Source of the DNA: an archaeon
GTDB taxonomy: Archaea; Asgardarchaeota; Hermodarchaeia; Hermodarchaeales; Hermodarchaeaceae
Reading direction: 5' to 3'
DNA: 5,365 bases
NCBI GenBank assembly: GCA_016550415.1
Contig: JABXGU010000704.1
Coordinates: 1-5,365, forward strand
The notes beneath the pieces were generated by a model, which saw only the letters and a list, made by a program, of their open reading frames with translations, had not been told where the DNA came from and ran no database searches. Both the position numbers and the translations under genes were made by a program. Positions 1-4,766 of this stretch are shown in pieces. Each line of letters starts with the position of its first letter. Positions within the stretch are counted from its first letter, which is position 1.

Positions 1-17
1 ATTCCTGCCGAATTCGA

Positions 18-28
18 TTTATTTTTAC
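18..28 (+). promoter_or_regulatory. Possible archaeal TATA box upstream of the small membrane protein
   Basis: A T-rich run (TTTATTTTTA) lies about 37-47 bases before the GTG at 65. If transcription started about 25 bases downstream, the leader would be short, as is usual in archaea. No BRE element is clear, and the surrounding DNA is A+T-rich, so this is a weak call from spacing and composition only. Confidence 0.2.
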
Positions 29-64
29 ACCAAACTGTATGTTATGAGTTATCTACAGTAATTA

Positions 65-259
65 GTGAGGGAAAATTGGTTGGGAAGTAAAAAACCGGAT
101 AATAGCTTCAATGCCACCCTCCTATTACTACTGGGTATTACAATACTAATAACAGGATTCTGGCACTACTACCACAACCCAACAATGGGATTAGCAATTA
201 TCTGCATAAGCCTCATACCAATCATGCTAGGATTAAACAAAGCCAGCAAAATCAATTAA
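65..259 (+). CDS. Small two-helix membrane protein, unknown function
   Basis: This is a 64-residue protein with two predicted membrane helices. The first covers about residues 17-36 (a Leu/Ile-rich stretch starting at NATLLLLLGI) and the second about 41-58 (MGLAIICISLIPIMLGL). A short His/Tyr-rich loop (FWHYYHNPT) joins them, and the tail is Lys-rich. The frame opens right after a stop at 59-61. GTG at 65 is the first possible start, and TTG at 80, with GAGG about 9 bases upstream, is a good alternative. The coding strand is rich in A and C and poor in G at third positions, like the metallophosphoesterase remnant near 4000 and unlike the genes between them. I recognise no family. It has no same-strand neighbour in the window, and its upstream context is cut off by the window edge. 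The helix pattern and codon bias support a real gene, but no function can be given. Confidence 0.55.
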   Translation: MRENWLGSKKPDNSFNATLLLLLGITILITGFWHYYHNPTMGLAIICISLIPIMLGLNKASKIN

Positions 260-279
260 AAAAAACAAAAAATAAATTT
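258..279 (-). terminator. Oligo-T tract, likely archaeal-type terminator for vapBC
   Basis: Read on the - strand, positions 279 to 258 form a T-rich tract with runs of six and eight T. It lies about 75 bases past the vapC stop. Archaeal transcription commonly ends at such U-tracts without needing a hairpin. It overlaps the end of the + strand gene at 259, so the two genes converge here. Confidence 0.45.
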
Positions 280-303
280 AGAAGCAACGATGAATAACGC
301 CAG
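278..303. repeat. 26-nt exact direct repeat, copy 1
   Basis: These 26 bases, beginning TTAGAAGCAACGATGAATAA and ending CGCCAG, recur exactly at 1126-1151 in the same orientation. The two copies enclose the vapBC module and are 848 bp apart. Similarity stops sharply at both ends (TAAATT before this copy and CACACT after it, against AAGACT and ATCATT for copy 2). In both copies an A-rich tract lies on the left, so read on the - strand each repeat leads into oligo-T. It could be an insertion footprint, an attachment-like site, or a dispersed 3'-end element. Confidence 0.85.
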
Positions 304-330
304 CACACTGCTCCAAATACTCCTTCTACG

Positions 331-353
331 TCACTCGCTAAAATTTCGAGTGA
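331..353 (-). terminator. 7-bp hairpin directly after the vapC stop codon
   Basis: TCACTCG (331-337) and CGAGTGA (347-353) are perfect reverse complements separated by a 9-base loop. The stem abuts the vapC stop codon on the - strand (354-356). No T-run follows immediately, and the T-rich tract comes only at 279-258. The hairpin may stabilise or process the 3' end of the transcript rather than terminate it alone. Confidence 0.4.
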
Positions 354-767
354 TTAAGGAAGCATCCGAAAACCTGCTTGCTCGAAATTTTTATCGAAGG
401 CAAAGGCATCCTGAACGCCCATTTGCTTCATCAAGGCAAAGGAAGTACAATCAGTAAAACTGAATGCTTTATCATGATACTTTTTAAAAAGAATCCAAGC
501 TGCATGTACAACCTCATCATCTAATTTGACTAAATTGATAATCCTAGAAGCGAGGACCGCTTCTCCAAACTTGACAGCATTGGCGTGACTGTGCGCCATC
601 CGAATCAAAGTCACTGTCTCATCAAAGATATAATCCGATGTAAAAACAAAGGTATAGGGTAACCTCCGTTCACGAAGTTCTTGAATGAATTTAGTAGCAC
701 GACTATGATGCCGATCACTGTTATCATAGAATGCCTTGAACCCCGAGGTATCCACAAATAACCTCAT
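354..767 (-). CDS. vapC: VapC-type PIN-domain ribonuclease toxin
   Basis: This is a 137-residue PIN-domain protein of the usual VapC length. It has the conserved acidic set expected for the Mg2+/Mn2+-binding nuclease centre: Asp6 in the N-terminal strand LFVDTS, Glu50 in DETVTLIR, Asp106 in FSFTDCTSFALM, and Asp125 in AFAFDKNFEQAGF near the end. Proteins of this family cleave RNA, often tRNA or rRNA, and are neutralised by a partner antitoxin encoded just upstream. Here the ATG overlaps the stop of the upstream vapB gene by 4 bases (ATGA), which indicates translational coupling and one operon. No catalytic residue is missing and no stop interrupts the frame, so it appears functional. The RNA target cannot be deduced from the sequence. 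The hairpin at 331-353 starts right after the stop. Confidence 0.92.
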   Translation of the reverse strand: MRLFVDTSGFKAFYDNSDRHHSRATKFIQELRERRLPYTFVFTSDYIFDETVTLIRMAHSHANAVKFGEAVLASRIINLVKLDDEVVHAAWILFKKYHDKAFSFTDCTSFALMKQMGVQDAFAFDKNFEQAGFRMLP

Positions 768-1018
768 TGCACGCCACCGTAAAGCACTCGATCAATCTCT
801 TCACTCTCAACTGCGACCCTGAACTTAACAGGAATTAACTTGAGAAAGGGATCCTCCTCGACCGGATAGTTCTGTGCGGTCCAAAGGAGAACTGCCTGCC
901 GTAGCGCCTCCTTCAATGTAATCTTCTTCCGCTTGGCTGTCAGAAGAAAGCCCTCATAGGCCACCTCTGAAACCTCTGTTTGCAGCACCTTCATAGTCAA
1001 TCGCATATAATTCAACAT
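764..1018 (-). CDS. vapB: VapB-type antitoxin, probable ribbon-helix-helix protein
   Basis: This is a small protein encoded directly upstream of the PIN toxin with an ATGA overlap, the standard antitoxin position. The segment MKVLQTEVSEVAYEGFLLTA followed by KRKKITLKEALRQAV has the strand-helix-helix order of ribbon-helix-helix antitoxins. The remaining tail (about PVEEDPFLKLIPVKF onward) would be the part that wraps the toxin and blocks its active site. As drawn it has 84 residues from ATG at 1018. A better start may be the ATG at 994, residue 9, which puts the DNA-binding strand at the very N-terminus as is normal for the fold. ATG at 1006 (residue 5) is a third option. No strong Shine-Dalgarno sequence precedes any of them, and leaderless translation is possible. 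By analogy it probably represses its own promoter in complex with VapC. The fold is assigned from sequence pattern and context. Confidence 0.8.
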   Translation of the reverse strand: MLNYMRLTMKVLQTEVSEVAYEGFLLTAKRKKITLKEALRQAVLLWTAQNYPVEEDPFLKLIPVKFRVAVESEEIDRVLYGGVQ

Positions 1019-1060
1019 GCAAACATGGATAAAAACATATTCATTTTAACAAATGCTAGC
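1019..1060 (-). promoter_or_regulatory. Likely vapBC promoter region
   Basis: The 40 bases upstream of vapB on the - strand are A+T-rich and include AATATGTTTTTATCC, which could hold a TATA-like box about 20-35 bases before the possible starts at 1018, 1006 or 994. No clear palindrome for the antitoxin is visible. This is a weak call based on position and composition. Confidence 0.25.
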
Positions 1061-1094
1061 AACACATTAGGTACCAAAAAGAGAAAAAGAAGAG

Positions 1095-1110
1095 GGAGGC
1101 AAAAACCTCC
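1095..1110 (-). terminator. GGAGG/CCTCC hairpin with T-rich - strand flank
   Basis: GGAGG (1095-1099) pairs with CCTCC (1106-1110) across a 6-base loop. Read on the - strand it is followed by a pyrimidine-rich CTCTTCTTTTTCTC tract and preceded by a run of seven T. It could stop - strand transcription coming from the membrane-protein and peptidase genes before it reaches vapBC, but the stem is only 5 bp. Confidence 0.35.
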
Positions 1111-1125
1111 AAAAAAATCTAAGAC

Positions 1126-1151
1126 TTAGAAGCAACGATGAATAACGCCAG
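1126..1151. repeat. 26-nt exact direct repeat, copy 2
   Basis: Identical to 278-303 over 26 bases and in the same orientation. Here its left edge is part of a near-palindrome, TCTAAGACTTAGA (1118-1130), which copy 1 lacks. The copy lies in the noncoding stretch upstream of vapBC. Confidence 0.85.
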
Positions 1152-1193
1152 ATCATTCCCTTACTAGAGAATGGGACCAAAAGTAGCTTAAAT

Positions 1194-1210
1194 CTTCTTT
1201 CTTTTCGCAC
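1194..1210. repeat. 17-nt repeat CTTCTTTCTTTTCGCAC, copy 1
   Basis: The 17 bases CTTCTTTCTTTTCGCAC occur again exactly at 3059-3075 in the same orientation. Looser similarity continues to the left in both places: a CATTCCCT block, then ACCAAAA, then a TTAA-containing segment, with gaps between. This suggests two diverged copies of one element of about 60 bp. Confidence 0.7.
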
Positions 1211-1244
1211 AGGGTCCCTGCCGTTTAACTATGTGGAAATAAAT

Positions 1245-1281
1245 GGGGAATCTGGTTAATTTAAGAAAACAGATTTTCCCC
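1245..1281. repeat. Imperfect inverted repeat in noncoding DNA
   Basis: GGGGAATCTG (1245-1254) and CAGATTTTCCCC (1270-1281) are complementary apart from a two-base bulge, around a 15-base A+T-rich loop. It could form an RNA hairpin on either strand. No poly-T follows on the - strand, so a terminator role is unproven. Confidence 0.4.
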
Positions 1282-1383
1282 TGTCTAAAAAGTGTAGGTT
1301 GTAGGTTCGTTAGCCTGAATTTGTATGATTGTCATTTTGTCAGTTTCGATGATTGAGCTTTTAGGATTCTTCTTAGATACACA

Positions 1384-1770
1384 CTAAGCTAAATGGTAGT
1401 AGATGAGACCATATTCTGCCCATACTAAAGCAAATAATGCCATGAACATTGGGAATATTACTAGTCCCAAGCCTGCTATCAACCATGATGACCCGACATT
1501 AATAAAGAGTAGACCTGCAACTAAGCCACAAATTGTAGCAAAGGCAACATGTAAGCTGCGTCGGTTAGTTCGTTGATTAACATACAACGCTATTGGTGAT
1601 CCGAGTGCTATTCCGTAGCCAATCGCCACTAGCCACATTGTAGTGTACAAGCTTAACAGTATTGAGAGCCCAATCAAAGGTATCAGTAGAGCTATATGAA
1701 GGTAGGGTCTATTGTGCAGAACTCTCCTGAAGATTGCCCCATCTGATTCCTTTTCATTCATTTGCTCCAT
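1384..1770 (-). CDS. Four-helix integral membrane protein, unknown function
   Basis: This is a 128-residue protein with a charged N-terminus (MEQMNEKESDGAIFRR) and four predicted membrane helices at about residues 24-43, 45-64, 75-92 and 95-120. A basic loop, NQRTNRRS, lies between helices 2 and 3 and is probably cytoplasmic by the positive-inside rule. The ATG at 1770 is 33 bases past the stop of the caspase-like peptidase gene, so the two are probably one operon. AGGAG at 1790-1786 lies about 15 bases before that ATG, a rather long gap. A second ATG, residue 4, is also possible. The frame is intact and ends in TAG. I recognise no family or catalytic motif. Its position suggests a role linked to the peptidase, perhaps as a membrane partner, but this is inference from adjacency only. 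Confidence 0.7.
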   Translation of the reverse strand: MEQMNEKESDGAIFRRVLHNRPYLHIALLIPLIGLSILLSLYTTMWLVAIGYGIALGSPIALYVNQRTNRRSLHVAFATICGLVAGLLFINVGSSWLIAGLGLVIFPMFMALFALVWAEYGLIYYHLA

Positions 1771-1803
1771 TTTTATTATGCCACACTCCTGATTTATGCT
1801 CGA

Positions 1804-2571
1804 CTAGGCATGAATACCGTAAAGGTATGGCGAATACCAGATATAATAGTGATAGATCATATTGTACACTCGAAATTGTGCTTGGTCATGCCAGCCAACT
1901 CCAACTTCGTATCCGCTCCTTATCCACCATTCGATGAAGCACAGCACTGTCATTGCTAACCCAATAAGGGCCGCCAAGATATCGGTGAATAACGCAGAGC
2001 CGAGTAACGCCCAAATCCACGAATATGTGAAAAAGCCAGCAATCGCCCCGACAATCTCTGGGATAAGCCATGCAAGACCGAGAGTGAGAGCGATATAAAT
2101 TAGCCCCGTAATTATTGTGTTTAGCGCTATGTCAGTATACCAGGGTCCATATGTCCACAAAGGAAGGGTCGGGTGGACCATGAGTTCCATCATTTCCTCG
2201 CTGCACAATTGTTTAACCGTATTGATAGTCCTCTCTTGATTTCCATCAAATTTGCTAATGAACGCCTGACAAACTAACCCTGCAATTCGGGCATCAACTT
2301 GACCAGGGAGTCCAAACGCTTTGGACAAATCAGTAACAGCATTAGCACCATAACAAGTCCCAAGGATGTGGTACGTTTTCGACGATTTGTTAATCCAGTC
2401 AGAGATGTGAAGCCAGGATATAATATGAGAACCCATCTGTAATCCCTCTGGGGATCCATGCCCAACATAAATCGTGGTGAAGTAAATGCTAGTCTCCATA
2501 ATTAAACGTAGGTGCACCTCATTAGTCGCTGTCAATTCTATGACAGGATGAGTGAATTCATCTAAATTCAT
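1804..2571 (-). CDS. Caspase-like (clan CD type) cysteine peptidase with membrane C-terminus
   Basis: The 255-residue frame from ATG 2571 holds a strand then YVGHGSPEGLQ (His38) and a second strand then YHILGTCYGANAVTDLSKA (Cys73). Hydrophobic strand-GHG followed by hydrophobic strand-x-C is the His/Cys dyad layout of clan CD peptidases such as caspases, legumain and gingipain. The stretch LPGQVDARIAGL follows. Residues about 147-213 form two or three membrane helices, and the tail is rich in aromatic residues (YNMIYHYYIWYSPYLYGI). The same frame is open upstream to 2646, adding about 25 residues, so ATG 2571 is probably internal. The true N-terminus, with a signal peptide, lies one frame over at 2738-2641. 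The 33-bp gap to the four-helix gene suggests an operon. Peptidase activity is inferred from the motifs; the substrate is unknown. Confidence 0.6.
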   Translation of the reverse strand: MNLDEFTHPVIELTATNEVHLRLIMETSIYFTTIYVGHGSPEGLQMGSHIISWLHISDWINKSSKTYHILGTCYGANAVTDLSKAFGLPGQVDARIAGLVCQAFISKFDGNQERTINTVKQLCSEEMMELMVHPTLPLWTYGPWYTDIALNTIITGLIYIALTLGLAWLIPEIVGAIAGFFTYSWIWALLGSALFTDILAALIGLAMTVLCFIEWWIRSGYEVGVGWHDQAQFRVYNMIYHYYIWYSPYLYGIHA

Positions 2572-2738
2572 CGAATCGATTGCAGTTTCGATTGATAGAT
2601 CGAACCGATTTTTACTACTGCAATCGTATTTCGCTGGTTCAAATACTCAACATTTGTACCTATCTGAAAAGCTGGGACAAATGCAACCGACAAAAGAACT
2701 ACTACTATTATACTAGAAACAAGCTTTGCTGTTCGCAA
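2569..2738 (-). pseudogene. Displaced N-terminus of the peptidase: signal peptide in another frame
   Basis: Starting at TTG 2738, this frame reads MRTAKLVSSIIVVVLLSVAF then VPAFQIGTNVEY. That is a basic start, a hydrophobic core and a plausible cleavage region, so it looks like a secretory signal or anchor. It then continues with less convincing residues to a TGA at 2571-2569. The peptidase frame, read upstream from 2571, is open to 2646 and begins VFEPAKYDCSSKNRFDLSIE. Adding one base in the T-run at 2643-2641 would give NVEYFEPAKYD and join the two parts into one exported protein. TTG has a run of seven G about 8 bases upstream (2753-2747). An AAGGTGA-like ribosome site further up (about 2783-2777) leaves other starts possible, including ones that need a change in the G-run. 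This is either a real frameshift or a sequencing indel. Confidence 0.55.
2577..2626 (-). other. Nested inverted repeats within the 5' part of the peptidase gene
   Basis: CGATTGCAGT (2577-2586) and ACTGCAATCG (2617-2626) are perfect 10-bp inverted copies. Between them TTCGAT (2587-2592) and ATCGAA (2599-2604) form an inner 6-bp pair. In the - strand transcript this would fold into a compact structure about 14 bases downstream of the T-run where the frame appears to change. It lies in sequence that also appears to be coding. Confidence 0.5.
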
Positions 2739-2763
2739 AATTACAACCCCCCCAAATAGTACT

Positions 2764-3159
2764 TAACTCAAACGTCACCTTCCTTTTATTCCTTTTCATG
2801 ACCTGGAGAAAGAAGGATTAATTGAGACAAGGACGCTATCGATAACTATCGTTACCAATAAAGCAATCTGTCTTATCACGAATAAGAATCAGGCAATGCT
2901 TATCCATTGGAGCCGTGCAACCTCAAGTGGCTTCGTAATGGAAAATTACGCCCCCATACCGCAGGAAATCGACTACGCGGTTCACTGAATCCTAGTTTTG
3001 GAGGTCCGCTAAGAAGGAACATTCCCTAACCAAAAATAGAGTCTTAATCCACCTAAGCCTTCTTTCTTTTCGCACGGAGTTACTGTAGCTTGAAGCTCCT
3101 GAAAGACGTAGTTTGCCAGGCATACGCTTAAGATTGTAGAGATATTTTGACAATCTCAT
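2764..3159 (-). pseudogene. Possible broken gene coupled to the winged-helix gene
   Basis: An ATG at 3159 overlaps the stop of the winged-helix frame (ATGA) and has a strong ribosome site, AAGGAGG at 3170-3164, four bases upstream. The frame reads 55 codons (MRLSKYLYNLKRMPGKLRLS onward) to TAG 2994-2992. It would continue through TGA 2925-2923, TAG 2838-2836 and TAA 2820-2818 toward the start of the peptidase gene. Each stop could be a C-to-T change from CAG, CGA, CAG or CAA, as in the gene upstream. The stop density is only slightly below what A+T-rich random sequence would give, so the coding nature past codon 55 is doubtful. The start signals are the best evidence. One copy of the 17-nt repeat lies inside, in the same frame as VRKERR. 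No family is recognised. About 400 bases here otherwise hold nothing I can identify. Confidence 0.35.
3059..3075. repeat. 17-nt repeat CTTCTTTCTTTTCGCAC, copy 2
   Basis: Exact match to 1194-1210 in the same orientation. The left flank (CATTCCCTAACCAAAAATAG, 3020-3039, then TTAA) resembles the left flank of copy 1 with gaps. Here it lies within the possible broken reading frame downstream of the winged-helix pseudogene. Confidence 0.7.
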
Positions 3160-3806
3160 TTCGCCTCCTTTTTCTCAGTAGATTCAAAATGATCCACAGG
3201 CACAAGCTCATGTGGCACCTTCAAGAATGGTGAATGCTTAGCTTTTCGTTTTTTCTTCGGCTTCTTTGGATAATGCTGGTCCAAGCTAGCTAGGACATGC
3301 TTCACTAATTTTTCACCTGAATAGCCCATCGCTTTGAATTTCTCGCGATAAAGAAGTTCAGCCTCCTCCCACGTTTTAGCAATTCTATAGATTGGTTCTT
3401 GCTTTGGAGCTGAGGCTTCAATGATTTCCTACTCAGTAGGTGTTCGCCGCTGCTTAGTTAAGACTACTGGCTCAAATCTTTCGAGGCTACTATTATGTTC
3501 TTCCATCGCAATTTGCCTATCAGAAGGTGTAGCATAGGGCAAAGAGTAGAGCGCATATCTTTGTCCGCCTCATAATGGTTTCATTAATGTGGACTCGATG
3601 ACACCAAGCCGCTCTAGTCTCTACATTGCATTCCAGAGGTTTTGCCTGTTGATACCGAAGATGCACTCCTCCTCAGAATCTTTGTCATCCAAAAGGTCTT
3701 GATATCGATATGTCATGGACCCTCGATCAACAGAGGGGTTTAGCAACAAAGTAATTTCTTTGCTGGATTTACCTTTTTAGAGTCGATAAGTGATCTTGTC
3801 TGTCAA
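3156..3806 (-). pseudogene. Winged-helix DNA-binding protein, broken by four in-frame stops
   Basis: One frame runs the whole length without any shift, interrupted only by TAA 3779-3777, TAG 3623-3621, TGA 3572-3570 and TAG 3431-3429, and ends at TGA 3158-3156. Between the stops it reads as good protein. GINRQNLWNAM-x-RLERLGVIE followed by a GGQRYALYSL wing is the helix-helix-wing pattern of winged-helix transcription factors. A helical region TWEEAELLYREKFKAMGYSG and a very basic stretch YPKKPKKKRKAK follow near the C-terminus. Reading the stops as Gln, Gln, Arg, Gln restores sensible sequence, and each needs only one C-to-T reversal. TTG at 3806 is the best available start, with no clear ribosome site, and the frame is open back to 3884. 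A likely ancestral role is control of nearby genes through the palindrome just upstream. As it stands only fragments could be made. Confidence 0.6.
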
Positions 3807-3830
3807 AAGTTGGAAGAGAGATGCCGACTT

Positions 3831-3848
3831 TGTAATATTAGTATTACA
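3831..3848. promoter_or_regulatory. Perfect 7+4+7 palindrome, candidate operator
   Basis: TGTAATATTAGTATTACA is a perfect inverted repeat with 7-base arms and a 4-base centre. It is centred about 34 bases upstream of the possible winged-helix start at 3806 and overlaps the point where the metallophosphoesterase remnant begins. Its size and symmetry fit a binding site for a dimeric winged-helix regulator, perhaps the product of the adjacent gene when it was intact. The A+T-rich centre could also act as a TATA-like element. Confidence 0.4.
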
Positions 3849-4441
3849 TTCAGTTTTCTTGTTGTTGTCTGGGCACCGCCGACCTCACATACGGTGACCC
3901 AAAACGCATCCAGCACGACTTCAACCAATTCTGCGACGAACTCAACAACATGAACCTACTACAATACACAGTCTTCCTCCACGGCAACCACGACCCCACC
4001 CTTCCCCAACTACCCACCAAATACCAACTCACATACCGCCCCGCTGTCCTACTCCGCCACCCTGACACCAACATCCTCATCCTCCACGGACACGGAACCG
4101 GACTCATAACCGCTATTAAGAAATACCCCACCATCCACGCAGCATTCAACCACATTAAACAACAACTCATCAACAACCCCCCACCATGGACCTACCAAAT
4201 CACCAAAAATGACTGGTTCATCGCTGGACACCGCACCGCCCCCCACCTCAACACCACAACCAAAACCGCTGGTCTAAGCCCATGGACCCACCCACTCTCT
4301 GACCACTGGCACGGACACTACATCACAATCCAACCCCATCCAAGACTTCCACCCGTCTCACTTTATAAATATGGAAAAATACCCCAAAATACGGAAGTAC
4401 AAATCCAGTTACCTGCAAAATCCAACTTGATAGCCGATTAA
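3842..4441 (+). pseudogene. 5'-truncated metallophosphoesterase with degraded active site
   Basis: The frame opens after a stop at 3839-3841. It becomes protein-like from about 3869 (LGTADLTYGDPKRIQHDF, then NQFCDELNN) and reads to TAA 4441. Calcineurin-like metallophosphoesterases have, in order, DxH, GD, GNHD, an HGH-like His and GHxH, which together bind two metal ions. Counting from ATG 3950, HGNHDP is at residues 11-16 and LHGHGTG at 45-51. AGHRTAPHL (92-100) stands where GHxH is expected, so the second His is Thr. The GD motif reads AD in LGTADLTYGD, and the DxH motif is absent because the N-terminus is missing. The C-terminal WTHPLSDHWHGHYITI fits this family. The coding strand is very C-rich and G-poor. 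The DNA breaks at the palindrome next to the opposite-strand winged-helix remnant. It is probably nonfunctional; an ATG at 3950 could yield only a C-terminal fragment. Confidence 0.65.
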
Positions 4442-4471
4442 TTTATGTAGAGCGAGAATACCAAATAATAC

Positions 4472-4476
4472 AGGAG
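4472..4476 (+). promoter_or_regulatory. AGGAG ribosome-binding-like site abutting an ATG
   Basis: AGGAG is followed directly by ATG at 4477-4479, whose frame stops after four codons (MELP, TGA). The zero spacing is not ideal. It marks the likely original start region of the small membrane-protein gene downstream, whose frame is one base out. Confidence 0.35.
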
Positions 4477-4520
4477 ATGGAATTACCCTGAAACTTGTTG
4501 ATATCGTTGCCGCTGCAATC

Positions 4521-4766
4521 TTGGTCAGCATTCTTCTAATCGCCGGCTTGGTTAGCTTAACGAGCCTTAGCGGCGCGGTCCTTCCCTTGTTTGTCGCGAT
4601 GGTCTTTGGATGGGCTTATGTACGTTGCAAACTTTCGGAAGGTGTTGCGGGTGAACGAGCCCATTGGCCAATCCGCAGAAAGAAAAAAGCTAAGGATGAT
4701 GACGAACCAGCCAGCCGCTCCAAGGAGGAGCAGGCAGGCACAGACGAACATCAAGATTCGACTTGA
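4521..4766 (+). CDS. Small two-helix membrane protein, start apparently frameshifted
   Basis: From TTG 4521 the frame encodes 81 residues: a hydrophobic stretch VSILLIAGLVSLT, a second one GAVLPLFVAMVFGWAYV, and a charged, probably cytoplasmic tail with RRKKKAKDDDEPASRSKEEQ. The same frame is open upstream and reads LKLVDIVAAAI just before, completing the first helix, so TTG 4521 is probably not the real start. ATG 4477 (MELP then TGA) would join this frame as MELPLKLVDIVAAAI if one C were added to the CCC run at 4486-4488. The gene therefore looks to have lost one base, or the base is missing from the assembly. No family is recognised. It lies 36 bases past the metallophosphoesterase remnant on the same strand, with a hairpin over its stop codon. 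Confidence 0.5.
   Translation: MVSILLIAGLVSLTSLSGAVLPLFVAMVFGWAYVRCKLSEGVAGERAHWPIRRKKKAKDDDEPASRSKEEQAGTDEHQDST

Larger units (their letters stand above)
1152..1383. other. Noncoding stretch between repeat copy 2 and the membrane-protein gene
   Basis: No convincing reading frame is seen here on either strand. The stretch holds one copy of a 17-nt repeat (1194-1210), an imperfect inverted repeat (1245-1281), and a short tandem GTAGGTT GTAGGTT at about 1295-1308. The segment from about 1211 to 1383 is downstream of the - strand membrane-protein gene and shows no obvious oligo-T terminator near its stop. Confidence 0.5.

Noticed and set aside
278..1151. CRISPR-like repeats
   Set aside because: There are only two copies, 848 bp apart, with genes between them; no regular short spacers are present.
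1290..1320. tRNA-like T-loop (GGTTCGTTAG)
   Set aside because: The flanking bases do not pair into a T-stem and no acceptor or anticodon arm can be drawn around it.
1734..2098. + strand and alternative - strand frames over the peptidase gene
   Set aside because: They have low-complexity or unconvincing composition and overlap the frame with the GHG and GTCYG motifs and membrane helices.
2630..2650. GGTTCAAAT resembling a tRNA T-loop
   Set aside because: No 5-bp stem flanks it, and it lies within sequence that reads as the peptidase N-terminal region.
2637..2651. Classical -1 programmed frameshift at the peptidase signal junction
   Set aside because: The shift direction would be -1, but the sequence (G TAT TTG) is not a slippery heptamer of the X XXY YYZ type; a lost T is simpler.
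3156..3806. Stop-codon reassignment (for example TAG read as pyrrolysine) to explain the in-frame stops
   Set aside because: All three stop codons occur inside the frame, and the same codons end the apparently intact genes nearby (TAA for vapC, TGA for vapB, TAG for the membrane protein).
3850..4246. Reading frames on the - strand opposite the metallophosphoesterase remnant
   Set aside because: They are Cys/Trp/Val-rich by-products of the C-rich + strand; the + strand carries the recognisable GNHD and HGHG motifs.
4557..4754. - strand frame opposite the small membrane gene
   Set aside because: It mirrors the hydrophobic and charged blocks of the + strand gene, has no ribosome site, and is less protein-like.
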